A stretch of DNA of 5,326 nucleotides from JBCDGZ01 sp038750655 (GTDB lineage Bacteria > Bacteroidota > Bacteroidia > Chitinophagales > Saprospiraceae). Location: positions 1 through 5,326 of the forward strand of contig JBCDGZ010000253.1 in the NCBI GenBank assembly GCA_038750655.1, written 5' to 3'. The position numbers were made by a program, and so were the translations under genes. The notes below the pieces were generated by a model. The model was not told where the DNA came from, searched no databases, and saw only the letters and a list, made by a program, of their open reading frames with translations. Below are positions 1 to 5,326 of the stretch, in pieces (positions within the stretch are counted from its first letter, which is position 1; each line of letters opens with the position of its first letter).

Positions 1-1086
1 GGAACAAGACGCAATGACACCAACCAAGTAGGTGACCCTGGGACGCAGTTCGATGACCAGTCTGATGATATTCCTCAAAAAATATATCCTAAATTATATC
101 TCAATAAACTTTCTGCCCTGTTCGAAGAAAGGTATCCACATCCCTTATTATGTAGCCGATTCGGCATCATAAATGTAATGCCAGACCATGCTCATGAAGG
201 CGAATGTAAACTACCAGACGATCCAACATTAACCTACGAAGGGGAAGATGAGTACCCTACAGTAAATGGCACCAGACTCCTGCCAGAGTTTATTGCCTTT
301 TCCCCGGTTCCTGCAGGTAATGACTCTGGTGGGTCTAAATCTCCCACAGATGCGCACTCATTTCCATCTATTTGTGCGTATGATGGACACTTGGCCAATG
401 TCGGTCGGGTAGTAACGGATGCGACCTGGCATCATTTTGTCAATATTAATCTAATTGGCGATATAGGAAATCCCGATCCAATCAAAAAATCAGGATTTTT
501 AGCCTCAAATCAAGGTGTAGAGGCTTTAGAAAAAATAAAGGAGTACTACATAAACATTGGAGTCTGGATGTCGCCAGAAAGCAAGATCGAATGCTTCAAT
601 CGCCGATTGATTTGGACTGCTTTTAATCAGCACAGAATTGTCGAATCTTCCATGCTGAGCATGGATCTGTCTATTGAGCGTGTTCGTGTCGAAACCCTAT
701 TCACCATAGGCACTCATGCCATGGATGTCATTGGAAAATCTGCAACGCCCTGCCGCAGGCTTAAATTCTTACTTGAATTAGTTCGGCCTTTAATTCCAAA
801 TTTGGTTCCTAATATAGACCCATGGAATCCACAATTTGTTTTTAGAAAAAGGGAAGGGATGCCTTGGGTAGACTTAAACCCGCTACTCAAGATCGGTCTT
901 GGAGCGGGAATACTAGCCATTAGGGATGAGGCCGACTCACTGCAACAAATGAAATCAGATGAATTAGAAGAAAAACTCTCTACCGTATTCTTAAAAGGAG
1001 TGGAATTCGGATTCTCCAAAGCATCCAAATTCATGGTGAGTGACTTAAAAAAATGGGCTACACTTCTAGAAAAAGAGTGTGGGTAA
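1..1086 (+). CDS. Uncharacterised protein, 5' end outside window
   Basis: I do not recognise this gene and assign no function. The frame is open from the first base of the window, so 361 residues of a longer protein are present. The ATG at 178 (residue 60) is probably internal, because the 59 codons before it read as ordinary protein. Two motif-like stretches stand out, counting from the first in-window codon. Residues 51-69 contain C51 and the cluster MPDHAHEGEC (H63, H65, E66, E68). Residues 135-146 read GRVVTDATWHHF (W143, H144, H145). Clustered His, Glu and Cys suggest a catalytic or metal-binding site. The GRVV-then-WHH arrangement faintly recalls glutamine-amidotransferase-like folds, but this is inference only. 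The C-terminal half is mostly predicted helix with no obvious membrane segment. The gene ends 14 bases before the likely start of the AGMO-like oxygenase gene, so the two are probably co-transcribed. Coding is confident; function is unknown. Confidence 0.85.
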   Translation, partial: GTRRNDTNQVGDPGTQFDDQSDDIPQKIYPKLYLNKLSALFEERYPHPLLCSRFGIINVMPDHAHEGECKLPDDPTLTYEGEDEYPTVNGTRLLPEFIAFSPVPAGNDSGGSKSPTDAHSFPSICAYDGHLANVGRVVTDATWHHFVNINLIGDIGNPDPIKKSGFLASNQGVEALEKIKEYYINIGVWMSPESKIECFNRRLIWTAFNQHRIVESSMLSMDLSIERVRVETLFTIGTHAMDVIGKSATPCRRLKFLLELVRPLIPNLVPNIDPWNPQFVFRKREGMPWVDLNPLLKIGLGAGILAIRDEADSLQQMKSDELEEKLSTVFLKGVEFGFSKASKFMVSDLKKWATLLEKECG

Positions 1087-1100
1087 AACTGAAGTGTAAT

Positions 1101-2363
1101 ATGGAATTCATACCACTATATTGGGCAATACCTCTTTTTATGAGCCTGGTGCTGATAGAGATCATCCACGAGTTTCGCAACGGCCATAAAACGCATCGAT
1201 TCAACAGCACCCTAGCCAATTTGAGTGTTGGAGTTGTAGAGATGATTGTTGGTGCCTCCTCTCATTTGCTCATTTTATTTTTCTACATCCTCGTATTTGA
1301 GCATTGGGCATTTGTGAAGTGGGAACCTTCCCCTTTAATGTGGTGTGTAGGCCTGTTGGCTTATGAGTTTTGCTATTATTGGAAACACAGAATGGCGCAT
1401 GAGGTGAATTTGCTTTGGGGTGCCCATATTGTCCACCACCAAAGTGAGGACATGAATTTTTCCACAGCTACTCGCCTGAGTGCTACTTCGTCCATTTGGG
1501 GTGTCTTTTTCTACATGCCAATTGCTTTACTGGGCATCACGCCATTTGTATTTATGGTCGTTAAGGCTTTAACCTTGACTTACCAATTTTTTATACATAC
1601 CGAACACATCAGTCGTTTACCCAGATGGTTTGAATTTATATTCAATACGCCTTCGCATCATCGCGTTCATCATGCTTATCAAGAACAGTATTTGGACAAA
1701 AACTACGGTTCCTTATTGATTATCTGGGATCGTATTTTCGGCACCTTCGCAGAAGAAAAAGAAAAACCAGTATATGGCACCCTCAAAAAGCTAGACAGTT
1801 GGAACCCAGTAGAAGTGAATATTTCCTACTATCGGAATATCGCCAGTTGGATTAGTAAGAGCACCTCTATAAAAGATAAACTCCGAGTCATCTTCGGAAG
1901 GTCAGATATGATCCCTGAATATCTGATTGAAGACTCAAATTCACAAGATCATAATGGTAGAGATGAAAAATACAATGCTGGTTCTAAATTATCCAAAGCT
2001 ATAAGCATATACGTGCTGATCCAATTTATAATGATTTTGAGCTTAGCATTCCTGTTACTGTTTTTTTATCATGACCTCAATTGGTGGGAGGTCGTCCTCG
2101 TTACCTTTTGGGCCCTTATGTCGCTTAACCTGCTAGGCCAATTGCTCCAAGGAAAAAGAAAATCTGTTTTTTGGATGGAAATAGGAAAGCACATTTCTCT
2201 ATTTCTCATACTGACTTTGCAATACATGTGGGGCAGCCTAATTCTAACCAATGGACTGGCACTCTGTATTTTTTCTTTTTGCAGTGCACTGCTATTGATC
2301 GTTGTGAATGCTTCAGAAGTGGCATTTGCGAGAAGACTTAAGCAAACAAGCCTGGGGTCTTAG
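1101..2363 (+). CDS. AGMO-like membrane di-iron oxygenase (fatty acid hydroxylase/sterol desaturase family)
   Basis: This is an integral-membrane oxygenase of 420 residues whose histidine boxes should hold a di-iron centre. Numbered from the ATG at 1101, the boxes are HRMAH (H96, H100), HIVHH (H109, H112, H113), an HTEH pair (H166, H169) and HHRVHH (H186, H187, H190, H191). Glu101 directly follows the first box. The spacing and the segments SEDMNFSTA, FIHTEH, NTPSHHRVHH, LDKNYG and IWDRIFGTF closely resemble, from memory, animal alkylglycerol monooxygenase, which cleaves ether lipids using tetrahydrobiopterin. Hydrophobic segments lie near residues 5-22, 40-68, 78-93 and 130-165. After a polar linker (about 275-295) come three or four more near 298-405, as in AGMO (about 445 residues). 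An ATG at 1053 would add 16 residues overlapping the upstream gene. I prefer 1101 because the hydrophobic first helix follows at once. The substrate is not shown by sequence and could be another lipid. Confidence 0.9.
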   Translation: MEFIPLYWAIPLFMSLVLIEIIHEFRNGHKTHRFNSTLANLSVGVVEMIVGASSHLLILFFYILVFEHWAFVKWEPSPLMWCVGLLAYEFCYYWKHRMAHEVNLLWGAHIVHHQSEDMNFSTATRLSATSSIWGVFFYMPIALLGITPFVFMVVKALTLTYQFFIHTEHISRLPRWFEFIFNTPSHHRVHHAYQEQYLDKNYGSLLIIWDRIFGTFAEEKEKPVYGTLKKLDSWNPVEVNISYYRNIASWISKSTSIKDKLRVIFGRSDMIPEYLIEDSNSQDHNGRDEKYNAGSKLSKAISIYVLIQFIMILSLAFLLLFFYHDLNWWEVVLVTFWALMSLNLLGQLLQGKRKSVFWMEIGKHISLFLILTLQYMWGSLILTNGLALCIFSFCSALLLIVVNASEVAFARRLKQTSLGS

Positions 2364-2384
2364 TCAGGGACCTTGTTTTCATTC

Positions 2385-2408
2385 AATACCACTTAGGGAG
2401 TGGCTATT
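2385..2408 (+). terminator. Candidate weak terminator hairpin after the oxygenase gene
   Basis: Twenty-one bases after the oxygenase stop codon, AATACCACT (2385-2393) can pair with AGTGG and TATT (2399-2403 and 2405-2408) around the loop TAGGG, leaving C2404 as a single bulge. A short T-rich stretch overlaps the 3' arm but no true T-run follows. The position, between a plus-strand gene and a converging tRNA gene, fits a terminator; the sequence evidence is weak. CTATTTCG (2404-2411) is also repeated inverted at 2436-2443, giving an alternative wide-loop pairing. Confidence 0.3.
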
Positions 2409-2474
2409 TCGACTGTTCCACGCTTCATCAATACTCGAAATAGTTCATTATCAGTCGTTTGCAATCTTTATAAG

Positions 2475-2546
2475 TGGTCCCGGGTGGAATCGAACCACCA
2501 TCTCAGGCTCCGGAAACCTACATACTATCCGTTGTACTACGGGACC
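2475..2546 (-). tRNA. tRNA-Arg (anticodon CCG)
   Basis: The minus strand folds into a complete 72-base cloverleaf. The acceptor stem is GGTCCCG (2546-2540) with CGGGACC (2482-2476), and the discriminator base is A at 2475. The D stem is GTAC/GTAT with loop AACGGATA. The anticodon stem is TAGGT/GCCTG with loop TTCCGGA, and the anticodon CCG lies at 2513-2511. The variable loop is AGAT. The T stem GGTGG/CCACC carries loop TTCGATT. Anticodon CCG reads the arginine codon CGG, and the A after GG in the D loop matches the known A20 identity element of arginine tRNAs. Both end pairs of the anticodon stem are U-G wobbles. The 3' CCA is not encoded and must be added after transcription. The gene faces left, convergent with the oxygenase gene and divergent from hemC. 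Confidence 0.96.
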
Positions 2547-2590
2547 GTGGGTTTGGTGGAGGCTAGCCAGCCACCAATCCTAATTGAGCG

Positions 2591-2598
2591 CAAAGATA
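2591..2598 (-). promoter_or_regulatory. Candidate -7 promoter box for tRNA-Arg
   Basis: Read on the minus strand this is TATCTTTG, an exact match to the Bacteroidota primary sigma -7 consensus TAnnTTTG. It lies 44 bases upstream of the mature tRNA 5' end, leaving room for a processed leader of roughly 35-40 bases. I see no TTG at the usual -33 distance, where the left arm of the hairpin lies instead, so the promoter is incomplete by consensus. Confidence 0.5.
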
Positions 2599-2610
2599 GG
2601 GTTAAAAGAT

Positions 2611-2658
2611 GTACTTTTGTGCTGCTTCAGTGCTGGCATTGAAGCAGCACAAAAGTAC
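2611..2658. repeat. 19-bp perfect inverted repeat just before hemC
   Basis: GTACTTTTGTGCTGCTTCA (2611-2629) is the exact reverse complement of 2640-2658, with a 10-base spacer. Three further pairs (G-T, T-A, G-C) can form inside the spacer, closing a four-base loop CTGG. The right arm ends 5 bases before the hemC ATG. The T-run is in the 5' arm and the A-run in the 3' arm, so neither strand shows a stem followed by a T-tract as in a classic intrinsic terminator. It lies between the divergent tRNA-Arg and hemC genes. A palindromic protein-binding site or an mRNA structure near the hemC start is possible; the role is unknown. Confidence 0.95.
2612..2619 (+). promoter_or_regulatory. Candidate -7 promoter box for hemC, inside the hairpin arm
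   Basis: TACTTTTG fits the Bacteroidota -7 consensus TAnnTTTG and points toward hemC. Transcription would begin around 2625, giving a leader of about 40 bases. The nearest upstream TTG (2584-2586) leaves a 25-base spacer, longer than usual. Because the box is in the left arm of a perfect inverted repeat, the same box also occurs on the minus strand at 2650-2657. A transcript starting here would lack most of the left arm and could not form the full hairpin. Confidence 0.4.
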
Positions 2659-2663
2659 TATAC

Positions 2664-3542
2664 ATGATCATCGGTACTCGCGGTAGTAGACTCGCTCTTT
2701 GGCAAGCCAATCACATCAAGGATCAGCTGGCGGAAAATGGTATAGAAGCAGAGCTAAAAATCATCAAAACGCAAGGAGACAAGATCCAGCATCTGGGGTT
2801 TGATAAGCTGGAAGGTAAGGGGTTCTTTACCAAAGAGTTGGAAGAAGCGCTACTGACTGATCAGATTGACATAGCCGTTCATTCTTTGAAAGATCTACCT
2901 ACCGAAGGTGTAGAAGGCTTGAGTCTGGCGGCCTTGTCAGAGCGGGCAGACCCTGCCGATGTATTGCTGATCAGACAAGATGCCATCGACCAGGATAAGC
3001 CATACCGCCTAAAAGCTAGAGCCAAGGTGGGTACCAGTAGTGTGAGGCGACAAGCGCAGCTGCTAGAATTCCATCCCGAATTAGAGATGGTCAATATCAG
3101 GGGGAATGTGCCTACTCGGGTGAATAAAGCCAAGACCGGCGAGGTAGATGCCGTAGCCCTAGCCGCCGCCGGACTAGATCGTTTGGAATTGGATACCTCT
3201 GAATTTCTACGGATTCGGCTATCGCCCCGCGAGTTTATCCCGGCGCCAGCCCAAGGGGTTATGGCCCTACAAGTCAAGACCGACAATATGGATCTGCGCC
3301 GACAGCTCATTGCGCTTCATCATGTCGCCGTGGGTGAGTGTACGAATGTGGAACGTAAGGTCCTCAACTTACTGGAAGGTGGATGCCAGCTTCCCTTGGG
3401 CGTATATTGTGATAAGGACCAGCTTGGACACTATCACGTCAGCGCGGCCCTGGGCATGGAGCATGGAGTGGTGAGGACACGGGTTTCTCAGTCTACTCGT
3501 GCAGGATTGGCAGAGGAAGTGCTCAAAAGACTTGGTATTTAA
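2664..3542 (+). CDS. hemC: Hydroxymethylbilane synthase (porphobilinogen deaminase)
   Basis: This cytoplasmic enzyme joins four porphobilinogen molecules into hydroxymethylbilane, the linear precursor of uroporphyrinogen III in heme and other tetrapyrrole synthesis. All family landmarks are present in 292 residues: the N-terminal IGTRGSRLALWQ (3-14), KTQGDK (35-40), FTKELE (55-60), AVHSLKDLPT (71-80) with the catalytic aspartate D77, GTSSVRRQAQL (123-133), NIRGNVPTR (144-152) with substrate-binding arginines, and PAPAQG (193-198). Cys241 in LEGGCQLPLG is the attachment site of the dipyrromethane cofactor. The length is slightly below the usual 300-315, with a compact C-terminal domain, and there is no fused uroporphyrinogen synthase domain. 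The ATG at 2664 begins the family's conserved first strand and follows a long hairpin by 5 bases; no Shine-Dalgarno sequence is visible. No other heme gene adjoins it here. Confidence 0.98.
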   Translation: MIIGTRGSRLALWQANHIKDQLAENGIEAELKIIKTQGDKIQHLGFDKLEGKGFFTKELEEALLTDQIDIAVHSLKDLPTEGVEGLSLAALSERADPADVLLIRQDAIDQDKPYRLKARAKVGTSSVRRQAQLLEFHPELEMVNIRGNVPTRVNKAKTGEVDAVALAAAGLDRLELDTSEFLRIRLSPREFIPAPAQGVMALQVKTDNMDLRRQLIALHHVAVGECTNVERKVLNLLEGGCQLPLGVYCDKDQLGHYHVSAALGMEHGVVRTRVSQSTRAGLAEEVLKRLGI

Positions 3543-3575
3543 TAGCATATCCAAGTAAACTACCTATATACCGGT

Positions 3576-3618
3576 AGAATTTTCGGTTCAGTTTCCGAGA
3601 TAAAAATTCTGTACTCGG
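3576..3618. other. Convergent intergenic region with overlapping possible hairpins
   Basis: The gap between the converging hemC and small membrane-protein genes (3543-3646) holds imperfect dyads. AGAATTTTCGG (3576-3586) pairs with CCG (3595-3597) and AAAATTCT (3603-3610), leaving a five-base bulge. CCGAG (3595-3599) can instead pair with CTCGG (3614-3618), so the two folds exclude each other. An 8-base palindrome TACCGGTA lies at 3569-3576. Terminators for both genes are expected here, but no stem followed by a clear T-tract is visible. Confidence 0.3.
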
Positions 3619-3646
3619 TCCTAATATAAAGCGTCAAGCAAACCGC

Positions 3647-4075
3647 TCAAACTTGTTTAGGGTAAGAATTAGCGGCTTCCTCTATCCTTCTTCTGTTGAG
3701 CTCCCTGTTCATCGTACGCTTGAGCACCTCAGCCTCATCATAGATCGGAAGTACACGTCCTTGCCACCATTCGAGCAAGATGATCACACTCATACAAAGA
3801 AAAGCAAAGGCCAGAAAACCATAAAATGGCTCTTTCCAACCTTGCATGGCCACTAGGGAAGCACCAACTAAAGAGATCGGAAGTGCCCAGCCCAATCCAT
3901 AAGACCAGCGGCGAATGCGGCCTACTTGTGCGGTCTTAATACGCAGCAAGCGAAGTAGCACATGCAGTTCATGGGTAGGATAATCTATTGCCCCTTCTTC
4001 GAGAATGGTATTGAAGTCGGCATTACCTGCTGGTTCGGTTCGGGCGGAAAGTCTACTTCTAGCTCTGCGAGACAT
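3647..4075 (-). CDS. Small two-helix membrane protein, function unknown
   Basis: I do not recognise this 142-residue protein. It begins with an Arg-rich tail (MSRRARSR), then a soluble stretch to about residue 56. Two hydrophobic helices follow, near 58-77 and 84-104, separated by a short charged turn (QGWKEP). A basic, charged C-terminal tail (about 105-142, with NRELNRRR) ends the protein. Positive charges flank both helices on the same side, so both termini are probably cytoplasmic. The segment THELHVLLRLLRIKTAQVGR (34-53) looks amphipathic. The ATG at 4075 is the first start after an in-frame TAA at 4090-4088, which fixes the start closely. The gene lies 63 bases downstream of the outer-membrane protein gene on the same strand, separated by a long hairpin. 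It converges with hemC. Coding is well supported by the coherent membrane topology; the role is unknown. Confidence 0.75.
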   Translation of the reverse strand: MSRRARSRLSARTEPAGNADFNTILEEGAIDYPTHELHVLLRLLRIKTAQVGRIRRWSYGLGWALPISLVGASLVAMQGWKEPFYGFLAFAFLCMSVIILLEWWQGRVLPIYDEAEVLKRTMNRELNRRRIEEAANSYPKQV

Positions 4076-4082
4076 GGTTTGA

Positions 4083-4090
4083 CAAAATTA
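4083..4090 (-). promoter_or_regulatory. Candidate -7 promoter box for the small membrane protein
   Basis: On the minus strand this reads TAATTTTG, matching the Bacteroidota -7 consensus TAnnTTTG. It ends only 7 bases before the ATG at 4075, so transcription from it would give a leaderless or nearly leaderless mRNA. No TTG is seen at a suitable -33 distance. The same TTTT could instead act as the T-rich tail of the hairpin directly upstream. Confidence 0.35.
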
Positions 4091-4151
4091 GGCAATATTT
4101 TAATGTGTTTTTTGCGGTCTGTGACCGCAAAAAACACATTAAAATATTGCC
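4091..4151. repeat. 29-bp perfect inverted repeat with 3-base loop; possible terminator
   Basis: Bases 4091-4119 are the exact reverse complement of 4123-4151, with loop TGT (4120-4122). The tip is GC-rich (GCGGTC/GACCGC), followed outward by six T-A pairs and an AT-rich base. On the minus strand the 5' arm contains the last three codons and TAA stop (4141-4139) of the outer-membrane protein gene. The 3' arm ends 15 bases before the ATG of the next gene. TAATTTTG follows the stem, so it may work as a terminator or 3'-end stabiliser. However, the T-run lies inside the 5' arm and a classic T-tract is lacking. Confidence 0.96.
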
Positions 4152-5326
4152 GTCACCTGGGCTCTTCCTACGTGTACCGTAGGCGCAATCCCCGTCTGTC
4201 TCCCCTCATAGCTCAACGTCAGCTGCAAAAATTGCCCCAGCTGCCGCGTTGCATTCAAGGTCCACAACCAATTGCGACCGGGTTGTAGACCATTCAGTAG
4301 AGCAAAACCCACCGGACTCGACGCATCTCCAGCCAGCTCAATATCCACATAGCGGATACGCATATCCAACCACCGCCGAAAGTTGGCCTGTAGCTGTCCT
4401 TCCGTGCGTTGGCTCCGCTCGCCATTGCCCTCAGATAAACGATTTTCTTCTTCGCCCAGCGTCATTTGCAGATTGAATCGAAAGTCCTGCCCCGGCTGCC
4501 AGTCGATTTCGGGACCAAAAGCATAGGACTCGATGCGAAAATCCTTATTATTAAAAAACTCGCTATCCGCTTCGCGTCGACCTCTACGCGCAACCGCCTC
4601 CAGGCTGAGCGGCTGCACTGGGCGATACCGGAATCGGCCCTCGAATTGCCGCTCAAAACTCGCCTCGAAACCTGTCGTCAGCACCTGCCTGCGCCGATTG
4701 TTGTTCTGACTCAGCTGTATATCGTACTTCGGGTGGTTGCGATTAAAAAACAGGGCATGGCGAACCCCCGACCTCACCGAAACCAGAGCCGTATCGCTCA
4801 CATTGAGCTGAAACGGATTCCAGCTTTGCACCTCATCCGCCTGACGAGTCTTGCGGTCAATGGTCAGGCTGGTTTGCCATTGGAAACGGCGAATGAAATC
4901 CGTTATTCCTTTACCGCTGCGCCAAAAACGAGAAGCGTCCCATTGGATACTTTGATTCAGGCCCACATTATCCGTCCGGATAAAATCGTCGGTAAATACG
5001 CTTACGCGTACATAATCGGCTTGGTCAGCGAAGGGGGCAATTTCCATCTCATTTTGCTGTATGCGGCCATCGTTATTGTACAGGCTGTCGAGCCAGATGT
5101 ATTGTCCCAGGCCAGCTCCGACAAAGACGTATTGAAAATCGACCCGTGGCTCTTGGCCGCTACCAATCAGGTATGATGTCTGGCTGCGCAGACTATTTCG
5201 CAGCAGTTTAGTGCGCACATCCAACCTACCAAGGAGAGTTTGGCCAGGTGTTTGGCCTACCAGCTCTCGCTCCAGCACTTGAAGTCGTCTATAGGTGAGA
5301 TTGCCCGCTAGTGTCAGTGCCTCTCC
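4139..5326 (-). CDS. C-terminal part of a large outer-membrane beta-barrel protein
   Basis: The reading frame is open to the window edge, so these 395 residues are the C-terminal part of a longer protein. The GTG at 5278 is internal, since 16 sense codons precede it. The sequence has many alternating polar/hydrophobic stretches rich in aromatic residues, separated by charged turns (for example LWTLNATRQLGQFLQLTLSY near the end). It terminates in VTAIF, and a final phenylalanine is typical of outer-membrane barrels. Counting from the first in-window codon, residues 66-93 hold YVFVGAGLGQY followed by WLDSLYNNDGRIQQNE. This resembles an Asp/Asn-rich DxNxDGxxxxNE calcium-binding-like turn seen in large Bacteroidota surface proteins, as I recall them. 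No TonB box, plug domain or signal peptide can be assessed in this fragment, and the substrate is unknown. The stop codon lies inside a 29-bp hairpin. Base composition is clearly more GC-rich than in the left part of the window. Confidence 0.85.
   Translation of the reverse strand, partial: GEALTLAGNLTYRRLQVLERELVGQTPGQTLLGRLDVRTKLLRNSLRSQTSYLIGSGQEPRVDFQYVFVGAGLGQYIWLDSLYNNDGRIQQNEMEIAPFADQADYVRVSVFTDDFIRTDNVGLNQSIQWDASRFWRSGKGITDFIRRFQWQTSLTIDRKTRQADEVQSWNPFQLNVSDTALVSVRSGVRHALFFNRNHPKYDIQLSQNNNRRRQVLTTGFEASFERQFEGRFRYRPVQPLSLEAVARRGRREADSEFFNNKDFRIESYAFGPEIDWQPGQDFRFNLQMTLGEEENRLSEGNGERSQRTEGQLQANFRRWLDMRIRYVDIELAGDASSPVGFALLNGLQPGRNWLWTLNATRQLGQFLQLTLSYEGRQTGIAPTVHVGRAQVTAIF

Noticed and set aside
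178..180. ATG at 178 as the start of the first gene
   Set aside because: The same frame is open with ordinary-looking codons all the way to base 1, so the gene most likely begins before the window.
714..1034. 106-codon minus-strand frame inside the first gene
   Set aside because: It is Ser-rich and low-complexity, lies wholly antisense to a longer coherent frame, and has no start signals.
1053..1100. Upstream ATG at 1053 as the start of the oxygenase
   Set aside because: It would overlap the preceding gene by 34 bases and add a polar, basic 16-residue tail; the ATG at 1101 directly precedes the first membrane helix.
2308..2642. Two plus-strand open frames of 91 and 80 codons across the tRNA region
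   Set aside because: They run through the antisense of a clear tRNA gene and into the hairpin, and their translations show no coherent protein features.
2879..3310. 143-codon minus-strand frame inside hemC
   Set aside because: It is antisense to a confidently identified enzyme gene and has a biased Ser/Arg composition.
2611..4151. The two inverted repeats as ends of an insertion sequence or transposon
   Set aside because: The arm sequences of the two hairpins differ, no transposase lies between them, no flanking target duplication is seen, and hemC is a housekeeping gene.
4466..5176. 236-codon open frame antisense to the barrel gene
   Set aside because: The minus-strand frame shows beta-barrel pattern, a terminal Phe and continuity to the window edge; the plus-strand frame is a GC-driven shadow.
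5276..5278. GTG at 5278 as the start of the barrel gene
   Set aside because: Sixteen in-frame sense codons precede it to the window edge, and no signal peptide follows it.
1..5326. CRISPR array, phage or defence system
   Set aside because: No regularly spaced direct repeats, cas-like genes, integrase, or restriction or toxin motifs were seen.

Overview
The window most likely comes from a member of the Bacteroidota. Supporting signs are a large outer-membrane beta-barrel protein of a type common in that phylum, genes with no recognisable Shine-Dalgarno sequence, and several intergenic matches to the phylum's -7 promoter consensus TAnnTTTG. The moderate GC content of the right half would fit a Saprospiria- or Cytophagia-like lineage, but that is a guess.

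Left block (1-2363, plus strand, AT-rich). The 3' part of an unrecognised gene, open at the window edge, is followed after 14 bases by a complete membrane-bound di-iron oxygenase of the fatty-acid hydroxylase/sterol desaturase superfamily. That protein resembles animal alkylglycerol monooxygenase (AGMO) in its histidine boxes and surrounding sequence. The two genes look like an operon; what the first contributes is unknown.

Middle (2364-2663). A tRNA-Arg(CCG) gene lies on the minus strand. To its right is a short divergent control region holding a 19-bp perfect inverted repeat that ends 5 bases before the hemC start codon. Promoter-like -7 boxes for both the tRNA and hemC fall here, and the hemC box lies inside the left arm of the repeat.

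Right block (2664-5326, more GC-rich). hemC encodes hydroxymethylbilane synthase (tetrapyrrole/heme synthesis). It converges on two minus-strand genes: a small two-helix membrane protein of unknown function and, upstream of it, the C-terminal 395 residues of a large outer-membrane barrel protein that runs off the window. A 29-bp perfect inverted repeat with a 3-base loop sits between these two genes and contains the stop codon of the barrel gene.

No CRISPR array, insertion sequence, phage gene or recognisable defence system is visible. The points most worth a second look are the two long perfect hairpins placed just upstream of start codons, the AGMO-like oxygenase with its unknown partner, and the composition change at the tRNA gene.
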